Shown: piece by piece, positions 58,498 through 64,000 of the stretch | Position numbering within the stretch: position 1 is the first letter of the stretch | How the letters are laid out: each line of letters begins with the position of its first letter | Assembly (NCBI RefSeq): GCF_020171315.1 | Contig: NZ_JAIUZP010000011.1 | Span: 1 to 64,000 of the forward strand | Direction of reading: 5' to 3' | Source of the DNA: Pseudooceanicola nanhaiensis | Lineage (GTDB): Bacteria > Pseudomonadota > Alphaproteobacteria > Rhodobacterales > Rhodobacteraceae | Length of the DNA: 64,000 nt | Position numbers and translations under genes: made by a program | Notes under the pieces: model-generated | The model's input: only the letters and a program-made list of their open reading frames with translations | Databases searched by the model: none | Told to the model about the DNA's origin: nothing

Positions 58498-58701
58498 GGG
58501 GCGTCTCCTGTCCTTGCGTCATCGGGCGGTGGCCCGGCGCGGCGAGGGAACAGGGGATCGGCGCAGGTTGCAAGAGGTGATCCTGCAATCCTGCCATTCA
58601 TTCACGCCGTATAGCGCCGCACGCCCGTCCCGCGGGCAGCAGGACGGCGCCCGCCCCCCGGCCCCATGCGAAAGCGGGCCCGGTGGCGGGCCCGCGCAGG
58701 G

Positions 58702-59007
58702 TCAGATGACCTCTTCGAAGCCGATCTTGCGGCCGATCTCGACCAGTTTGCCCGCTTCGTCGTGATAGTCGTTCACGGCTTTCTTGTAGAATTCGAGCTG
58801 CGCCTGGTAGAGCTCTGCCGGCGTGCGGCAATGCAGCATCGTGTGGGTGAAATCCACGTCTTCCTTCATCCGCGCCGCGGTGAAGGTGGAGAGTTCCGAC
58901 CCGAACTCCATCAATGTTTCAAAGAACTGCGCCGCTGGCCAGACCGGCATGTCTTTGCTGTCCATGAAGCCCGCAGGCTTGGCAGCGGTGGTTTTGGTGG
59001 CGCACAT
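58702..59007 (-). CDS. phaP: Phasin family protein
   Basis: A 101-residue helical protein. After a disordered start (MCATKTTAAKPAGF) come the phasin helices (WPAAQFFETLMEFGSELSTF, LYQAQLEFYKKAVNDYHDEA). Phasins coat polyhydroxyalkanoate granules. The ATG at 59007 has AAGGGATG upstream. An FNR-type box lies 62 bases before the ATG. No polymerase gene is adjacent, but the neighbours handle acetyl-CoA. Confidence 0.85.
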   Translation of the reverse strand: MCATKTTAAKPAGFMDSKDMPVWPAAQFFETLMEFGSELSTFTAARMKEDVDFTHTMLHCRTPAELYQAQLEFYKKAVNDYHDEAGKLVEIGRKIGFEEVI

Positions 59008-59068
59008 GGCACATCCCTTCAAACTAGTTACCCCGGCGGGAATCATAGCAGAGAGATAAAACGCCGAT

Positions 59069-59082
59069 TTGACCGGGATCAA
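59069..59082 (-). promoter_or_regulatory. FNR/FnrL-type site TTGACCGGGATCAA
   Basis: It fits the FNR consensus TTGAT-N4-ATCAA with one change. It lies 62 bases before the phasin ATG, a distance that allows activation when oxygen is low. Confidence 0.6.
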
Positions 59083-59344
59083 TTTCCCGGCGCTTCCGGG
59101 ACAAATCACCCCACGTTTGTCCGCTTACGCCCATTTCATCGGCGATTCTTTGCCAACGCGGTGTAAATTTCACCTGTGCATGAATAAAGACGCCCACGCC
59201 GATTGCGGTGCCCGATGCCCATCCCGGGCCGCGTTCTCCCCATCCTGAGCCGCCTCCCACGACCGTCCTGCCGAACTTCGCGGCACTGCGGCATGATCCA
59301 GCGCAAATTCGCCCGGTTCATGGACGGCTATGGTGTCACCGCAG

Positions 59345-59356
59345 CGTCACGTGACG
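59345..59356. promoter_or_regulatory. Perfect palindrome CGTCACGTGACG upstream of the MaoC-Pta gene
   Basis: A twelve-base perfect dyad, 73 bases before the ATG at 59429. It is a possible operator; the regulator is unknown, and the TetR gene 2.6 kb downstream is one candidate. Confidence 0.45.
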
Positions 59357-59428
59357 GTAGCAGCTTGTCCGGCGAGACAGGCACGGGCTAGGCAGGTACC
59401 GTCGCGTAAAGGTCAGGAGTGTTGCACT

Positions 59429-60820
59429 ATGATGATCGAGAACCGGACATTCGACGAGCTCGCCCCGGGGGATACGTCCCAGATCCGGCGGCTGTGCACC
59501 CAGGATGACCTGATCGCCTTTGCGAATGTCTCGGGCAACCATAACCCGCTGCACCTGCATGACTATGACGGGGACGGCGACGGCCTGCAGGAGGCCGTGG
59601 CCCCCGGCATGTTCCTGGGCTCGCTGATCTCGGCCGTTCTCGGCAACGTTTTGCCCGGGGCGGGCACCCGCTACCGTGCGCAGCAGTTCACCTTCCACGA
59701 ACGCGCCCATGCGGGCGAGGAGCTGGTCTCGACCGTGACGGTCCTCTCCAAGGAGGCCGACACCGGAACCGTCACGCTGGAGACGACGATCCGCCGGGTC
59801 TCGGACGACGCGCTGATCCTCAGCGGAGAGGCCCTTGTCGAGGCGCCCAAGCGCAAGCTGCATTATTCCACCGTCGACCTGCCGGGCCTCATCGTCCAGC
59901 GCCACCGCCACTTCGAGGCGCTGCTGGCCAAGGCCGAACCCCTCCCCGCGCTGCGCACCGCCGTGGTTTGCCCGGAGGAGCCGAATTCCCTTGGCGGGGC
60001 CCTGCTGGGCCGCGATCACACGCTGATCGAGCCGATCCTCGTGGGCTGTGCCCGCAAGATTGCCGCCTGCGCCGAGGAGATGGGCCGCTCCCTCGACGGG
60101 ATCGAGGTGATCGACCTGCCCGACCACCACGCCGCCGCCGAGAAGGGCGTGGCACTGGTGAACGAGGGCCGGGCCCATGCGGTGATGAAAGGGCACCTGC
60201 ACACCGACGTCCTGCTGCGGGCCGCGCTCGACAAGGCCCATGGCCTGCGCACCGGGCGGCGGCTGACCCATGTCTTCGTGATGGATGTGCCGGGGCTCAA
60301 CCATCCGCTGCTGGTCACCGATGCGGCGATCAACATCCAGCCCGACCTCAAGACCAAGGTCGACATCGTCCAGAACGCCATCGACCTCGCGCTGTCGCTG
60401 GGGATCGAACAGCCCAAGGTGGGCGTGCTCTCGGCGGTGGAGACAGTGAACCCCGACCTGCCCTCTTCCATCGACGCGGCGCTGCTCTCCAAGATGGCGG
60501 ACCGGGGGCAGATCACCGGCGGGCTGGTGGACGGGCCGCTGGCGATGGACAACGCCGTGGATCTCGCCGCCGCGCGGACCAAGGGGATCACCTCCCCCGT
60601 GGCGGGCCGGGCCGAGGTGCTGGTCGTGCCCAACCTCGACGCGGGCAACATGCTGGCGAAACAGCTGACCTATATCTCCCACGCCGAGGGCGCGGGGCTG
60701 GTGCTGGGGGCCAAGGTGCCCTTCATCCTGAACTCCCGCGCCGATGACGACATGGCGCGCCTCGCCTCCTGCGCGGTGGCGGCGCTGCACCATGCCCGCA
60801 TCTCCGGGGGCGGCGCATGA
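59429..60820 (+). CDS. Bifunctional MaoC-like hydratase / phosphate acetyltransferase
   Basis: A 463-residue fusion. Residues 1 to about 140 are a MaoC hot-dog domain with the active-site loop FANVSGNHNPLHLHDYDGDG. Residues about 150 to 463 are a phosphate acetyl/butyryltransferase domain (NSLGGALLGRDHTLIEPILV, VMKGHLHTDVLLRA, PFILNSRADD). It would convert acyl-CoA to acyl phosphate for the acetate kinase encoded next, with which it overlaps by four bases. AGGAG lies about ten bases before the first of two adjacent ATGs. The link to the phasin gene hints at crotonyl/acyl-CoA use. Confidence 0.92.
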   Translation: MMIENRTFDELAPGDTSQIRRLCTQDDLIAFANVSGNHNPLHLHDYDGDGDGLQEAVAPGMFLGSLISAVLGNVLPGAGTRYRAQQFTFHERAHAGEELVSTVTVLSKEADTGTVTLETTIRRVSDDALILSGEALVEAPKRKLHYSTVDLPGLIVQRHRHFEALLAKAEPLPALRTAVVCPEEPNSLGGALLGRDHTLIEPILVGCARKIAACAEEMGRSLDGIEVIDLPDHHAAAEKGVALVNEGRAHAVMKGHLHTDVLLRAALDKAHGLRTGRRLTHVFVMDVPGLNHPLLVTDAAINIQPDLKTKVDIVQNAIDLALSLGIEQPKVGVLSAVETVNPDLPSSIDAALLSKMADRGQITGGLVDGPLAMDNAVDLAAARTKGITSPVAGRAEVLVVPNLDAGNMLAKQLTYISHAEGAGLVLGAKVPFILNSRADDDMARLASCAVAALHHARISGGGA

Positions 60821-61980
60821 GCCACCTGCTGACGCTGAACGCGGGCTCCTCCTCGCTGAAGTTCGCGCTCTATGCCACGGCGACGGGCGACCCCGTCCCG
60901 CGCGCCGTCGGCAAGGTGGAAAGGATCGGCTCTGCCCCCGTCCTGTCGCTGAAGGACAGCGCCAGCGGGCGCAGCATCGCGAAGGAAGAGCGCATCGCCG
61001 CCACCAGCCACGCCGGCGCGCTGCAGGCCGCCCTTGCCGCGTTGGAGGGCGCCTATCCGAGCGCGAAAGTCCGCGCCGTGGGCCACCGCGTCGTCCATGG
61101 CGGGCGCAAGCATTCCGCCCCGGCCCTGCTGACGCCGGAGGTCATCACCGATCTCGACCGGCTTTCGCCCTTCGCGCCGCTGCACCAGCCGCACAACCTC
61201 GCCGGTGTCCGCGCCGCGGTGGAGGCCTTCCCGGAGGCGCTTCAGGTGGCCTGTTTCGACACCGCCTTCCACCGCTCGCATCCCTTCGTGAACGACACCT
61301 TCGCGCTGCCGAAGGAATATTACGACAAGGGCGTGCGCCGCTACGGCTTCCACGGGCTGAGCTACGACTACATCACCGGCGTGCTGGACGCGGAGTATCC
61401 CGACCTCCACGAGGGGCGCGTCGCCGTCGCCCACCTTGGCAACGGGGCGTCGCTCTGCGCGATCCGGCAGGGGCGGTCGCTGGCCTCGACCATGGGATTC
61501 TCGGCGCTGGACGGGCTGCCGATGGGCACACGCTCGGGCCAGCTCGATCCCGGCGTGGTGCTCTACATGCTCCAGCAGGAGAAGCTTTCGCCCGACCGGA
61601 TCGCGGAAATCCTCTATACGAAATCGGGCCTTGCCGGAATTTCAGGCATCAGCCACGACATGCGCGACCTGCTCGACTCCGACAGTACGGATGCAAAGAA
61701 CGCGGTGGATTACTTCACCTTCCGCATCCGGCGCGAACTGGGGGCCATGGCCGCCGCGCTGGAGGGGCTGGACGGCATCGTCTTCTGCGGCGGCATCGGG
61801 GAAAACGCGGCCCCCGTGCGGCAGATGATCTGCGATCCCATGGGCTGGCTGGGGGTTTCCGTCGATCCGAAGGCCAACGCTGCCAACGCGCGGGAGATCG
61901 GAACCGGCAAGATCCGCGTGCTCGTCATCCCCACGGATGAGGAGATCGTGATCGCACGCGCGGCAGCAGCACTTCTGTAG
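60817..61980 (+). CDS. ackA: Acetate kinase
   Basis: A 387-residue kinase of the ASKHA fold. LTLNAGSSSLKFALY at the N-terminus, GHRVVHGGRKHS near residue 90, FDTAFHRSHP near 145, AHLGNGASLCAIRQGRSLAS near 205 and FCGGIGENAAPVRQMI near 325 are all present. It turns acetyl phosphate and ADP into acetate and ATP, or the reverse. It is coupled to the MaoC-Pta fusion; together they handle overflow or fermentative acyl-CoA. Confidence 0.96.
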   Translation: MSHLLTLNAGSSSLKFALYATATGDPVPRAVGKVERIGSAPVLSLKDSASGRSIAKEERIAATSHAGALQAALAALEGAYPSAKVRAVGHRVVHGGRKHSAPALLTPEVITDLDRLSPFAPLHQPHNLAGVRAAVEAFPEALQVACFDTAFHRSHPFVNDTFALPKEYYDKGVRRYGFHGLSYDYITGVLDAEYPDLHEGRVAVAHLGNGASLCAIRQGRSLASTMGFSALDGLPMGTRSGQLDPGVVLYMLQQEKLSPDRIAEILYTKSGLAGISGISHDMRDLLDSDSTDAKNAVDYFTFRIRRELGAMAAALEGLDGIVFCGGIGENAAPVRQMICDPMGWLGVSVDPKANAANAREIGTGKIRVLVIPTDEEIVIARAAAALL

Positions 61981-62002
61981 GGGCAATCACGTCCGCCCTG
62001 CG

Positions 62003-62030
62003 TTGACGCTGCCAAGACCCACCATATACT
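62003..62030 (+). promoter_or_regulatory. Promoter of the TetR gene, nearly leaderless transcript
   Basis: TTGACG (62003 to 62008) and TATACT (62025 to 62030), 16-base spacer. Transcription would start about seven bases after TATACT, at or next to the ATG at 62038, so the message may have no leader. Confidence 0.6.
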
Positions 62031-62037
62031 CCGCCGC

Positions 62038-62667
62038 ATGACACGCCGCGCCGATGCCGTTAGAAACCGCGCCCGCCTGCTTCAGGCCGCGCATGAGGTC
62101 TTCCTGAACGAGGGGATCACCGCACCGCTGGATCATATCCGGCAGGTGGCCGGTGTCGGGCGCGCAACGCTCTACCGCAATTTCCCCGACAGGGGGGCGC
62201 TGGTGGAGGCGCTGCTCGAACGCTCCTTCCGGCGGATCGAGACGCTGGTCGAGGGGCGGCAGGATCCGCACGCCTTCTTCGATCTGCTGAGCGCGACGGT
62301 CAGCGAGATAGCCGACAATTGCACGCTCTACGATTTCTGGCGCGCCCAGACGGCTGAACCGCAGGCGGTGGAACGCCTGCAGGAGCGGCTGATGCGCTGC
62401 TTCGAGCCGCCGATCGGCGCCGCCAAGGGCGCGGGCCTGCTGCGCGAGGACATGACCGCCGCGGACATGGCGCTCGGCCTGCGGATGATCGGCTCGATGC
62501 TGAGCGGCCAGCCCCCCGAGGACCGCCCGGCGCAGGCCTGGCGCGCGGTGCACCTGATCATCCACGGCATGATCACCCCCGAAGGCGCCGAACAAGTGGG
62601 CCCCTGCCCGCAGCCCGGCGTGCTGATGCAAAACGGGGACGCCCAGAAGGACGCCCCCGCCGCCTGA
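62038..62667 (+). CDS. TetR family transcriptional regulator
   Basis: A 209-residue regulator. The HTH is DHIRQVAGVGRATLYRNFPD (about residues 33 to 52). The C-terminal ligand domain is of the SBP type seen in TetR proteins (MALGLRMIGSMLSGQPPEDR). It lies after ackA and is convergent with the iron alcohol dehydrogenase gene. Its targets may be either operon. No ribosome site precedes the ATG, in line with a leaderless message. Confidence 0.92.
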   Translation: MTRRADAVRNRARLLQAAHEVFLNEGITAPLDHIRQVAGVGRATLYRNFPDRGALVEALLERSFRRIETLVEGRQDPHAFFDLLSATVSEIADNCTLYDFWRAQTAEPQAVERLQERLMRCFEPPIGAAKGAGLLREDMTAADMALGLRMIGSMLSGQPPEDRPAQAWRAVHLIIHGMITPEGAEQVGPCPQPGVLMQNGDAQKDAPAA

Positions 62668-62682
62668 TCCCGTCTGCCGCGG

Positions 62683-63828
62683 TCAGATGACCGCTTCGAA
62701 GAGCGCCTTGGTGTTCTCGACCGTCATCGCAACCGGATTGCCGCCCACCGAGGGATCGGTCAGGGCCATTTCGGTCAGCAGGTCGATCTTGTCGGTTCCC
62801 ACGCCAAGTGCCGAGAGCTTCGCCGGGATGCCCAGCATCTCGTTCAGCTCCACCACGCGGGCGCAGAAGCCCTCGTAGCCGCCCGCGATGCCCATGTAGG
62901 CCGCGGCCTTGTCCAGCCGGTCCTCGATCTCGGGCCGGTTGAAGTCGAGGCAGGCGGGCATGACGACGGCATTCGTGGTGCCGTGGTGCGTGTTGTAGAG
63001 CGCGCCGACCGGGTGGCTCAGCGCATGGATCACGCCGAGGCCCTTCTGGAAGGCCACCGCCCCCATCATCGCCGCCGACATCATATGCGCCCGCGCCTCA
63101 AGGTCCGTGCCATCGGCATAGGCCCGCGGCAGATACTCGTTCACCAGCCGCAGCCCTTCCAGTGCAACGCCCTGGCTCATCGGGTGGTAGAAGGGCGAGG
63201 AATAGGCCTCGAGGCAATGGGCGAAAGCATCCATGCCGGTGCCCGCGGTGATCATCCTGGGCATGCCCACCGTCAGCTCGGGGTCGCAGATCACGACCGC
63301 GGGCAGCATCTTGGGGTGGAAGATGATCTTCTTGTAATGGGTCTCGGAGTTGGTGAGCACCGTGGCGCGGCCCACTTCCGAGCCTGTCCCGGCGGTGGTG
63401 GGCACGGCGACGATGGGCGCGATCTTCGAGGCATCCGCGCGGGTCCACCAATCGCCGATGTCCTCGAAATCCCAGACCGGGCGGGTCTGGCCCGCCATGA
63501 AGGCAATCGTCTTGGCCAGGTCGAGGCCAGAGCCGCCGCCGAAGGCGATCACGCCATCATGGCCGCCGGCCTTGTAGGCCGCGATCCCGGCGGCGAGGTT
63601 GATCTCGGTCGGGTTCGGATCGACCTCGGCAAAGAGCGCGGCGCCAAGGCCCGCAGCCTCCATGATCGCCAGCGTGTCCTGCGTGATCGGCAGCGCGGCG
63701 AGGCCCTTGTCCGTCACCAGCAGGGGCTTGGAGATCCCCGCCTGCTTGCAGGCTTCGGGCAGTTCCTTGATCCGGCCTGCGCCGAACTTGATCGCCGTGG
63801 GATAGGACCAGTTTCCAACGAGGTTCAT
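62683..63828 (-). CDS. Iron-containing alcohol dehydrogenase
   Basis: A 381-residue group III alcohol dehydrogenase. The NAD loop is FGGGSGLDLAKTIAF (about residues 95 to 109), and metal ligands lie in ITAGTGMDAFAHCLEAY and GVIHALSHPVGALYNTHHG. It reduces aldehydes or oxidises primary alcohols. The ATG at 63828 overlaps the aldehyde dehydrogenase stop by four bases, so the pair probably works on one alcohol-aldehyde-acid route. The longer in-frame start is rejected because it lies inside that gene. Confidence 0.93.
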   Translation of the reverse strand: MNLVGNWSYPTAIKFGAGRIKELPEACKQAGISKPLLVTDKGLAALPITQDTLAIMEAAGLGAALFAEVDPNPTEINLAAGIAAYKAGGHDGVIAFGGGSGLDLAKTIAFMAGQTRPVWDFEDIGDWWTRADASKIAPIVAVPTTAGTGSEVGRATVLTNSETHYKKIIFHPKMLPAVVICDPELTVGMPRMITAGTGMDAFAHCLEAYSSPFYHPMSQGVALEGLRLVNEYLPRAYADGTDLEARAHMMSAAMMGAVAFQKGLGVIHALSHPVGALYNTHHGTTNAVVMPACLDFNRPEIEDRLDKAAAYMGIAGGYEGFCARVVELNEMLGIPAKLSALGVGTDKIDLLTEMALTDPSVGGNPVAMTVENTKALFEAVI

Positions 63829-64000
63829 GCTTTCACCTTTCTGAAATGGTAGGAGCGCGGCCGGGTCAGGGCGTGGAAGCCCAGAACCGAGAGCGAGGCG
63901 CCCCGCCCGGTATCCTTGCAGCCGGTCCAGCACATGGCCGGATCGAGGTAATCGGCGCGGTTGAGGAAGACGGTGCCCGTCTCGATCCTGCGCCCCAGCG
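63825..64000 (-). CDS. Aldehyde dehydrogenase (C-terminus only; continues beyond window)
   Basis: Only the last 57 residues are visible: IETGTVFLNRADYLDPAMCW, then GCKDTGRGASLSVLGFHALT, then RPRSYHFRK. This is the typical end of NAD-dependent aldehyde dehydrogenases (substrate-exit loop and oligomerisation strand). It is coupled by ATGA to the alcohol dehydrogenase gene. Confidence 0.85.
   Translation of the reverse strand, partial: LGRRIETGTVFLNRADYLDPAMCWTGCKDTGRGASLSVLGFHALTRPRSYHFRKVKA

Larger units (their letters stand above)
59008..59428. other. Divergent intergenic region, phasin and MaoC-Pta genes
   Basis: This is 421 bases. It contains an FNR-type box near the phasin side and the perfect palindrome CGTCACGTGACG (59345 to 59356) near the MaoC-Pta side. 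Small minus-strand frames are present, but none has a ribosome site or a recognisable domain. Confidence 0.5.

Noticed and set aside
59024-59260. 78-codon minus-strand frame upstream of the phasin gene
   Set aside because: It covers the FNR box and has no ribosome site or domain.
1-64000. CRISPR arrays and insertion sequences
   Set aside because: No regularly spaced repeats and no transposase gene were seen. The only repeats are operators, palindromes and short duplications.

Overview
The window is GC-rich alphaproteobacterial DNA, most likely from the Rhodobacteraceae (roseobacter or Rhodobacter relatives). The support is a fused TrpE-TrpG, an HvrA/H-NS-type protein, a BcsN-type cellulose operon, FNR- and CtrA-type boxes and many translationally coupled ATGA gene junctions. 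No species can be named from the sequence alone.

Positions 1 to about 17134 look like a prophage inserted at the 3' end of a tRNA-Leu(UAA) gene; its left end lies outside the window. From the tRNA leftwards it holds a tyrosine integrase and a convergent excisionase-like gene, then an early rightward operon with an HNH protein. Next come a CI/Cro-like switch with repeated operators, a long leftward operon of overlapping small genes, and the HK97-type packaging genes (HNH, small and large terminase, portal, prohead protease). Between the last leftward early gene and the packaging genes lies a 5-kb block unlike phage genes. It has two ECF sigma/RskA-type anti-sigma pairs in opposite orientation, each tied to an exported protein: a DUF4394 protein and a fasciclin (FAS1) protein. 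The SigK-RskA-FAS1 set of mycobacteria is the closest known parallel. The block appears to be cargo of the prophage.

Positions 17.3 to 29.5 kb are chromosomal: rhomboid protease, inositol-phosphatase family protein, DegT aminotransferase, PreA and PreT (reductive pyrimidine catabolism), PhnM, H-NS-like protein, fused anthranilate synthase with a candidate Trp-rich leader peptide, and a ketopantoate reductase family protein.

Positions 29.5 to 36.5 kb hold a leftward operon (FAD subunit, fused 2Fe-2S/molybdopterin hydroxylase, 6-hydroxynicotinate reductase-like protein, UPF0280, DUF1185) with a divergent MarR regulator. It looks like a pathway that hydroxylates and then reduces an N-heterocycle. 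Positions 37.2 to 45 kb hold a five-gene cellulose operon (BcsN, BcsA, BcsB, BcsZ, TPR protein) in which the last protein lacks the BcsC barrel. A 43-residue membrane peptide with a CtrA box follows.

Positions 45.6 to 58.5 kb hold a LivFGMHK-type importer, an unknown membrane protein, hydantoinase/oxoprolinase A and B, and a lone molybdenum hydroxylase large subunit. GTGCAC-centred dyads sit 17 bases before the hydroxylase operon and before hydantoinase A, which links the two loci into a possible N-heterocycle/lactam regulon. Positions 58.7 to 64 kb hold a phasin with an FNR box, a MaoC-phosphotransacetylase fusion, acetate kinase, a TetR regulator with an almost leaderless promoter, and an iron alcohol dehydrogenase coupled to an aldehyde dehydrogenase that runs off the window. 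Paired back-to-back palindromes mark several 3' ends of genes.
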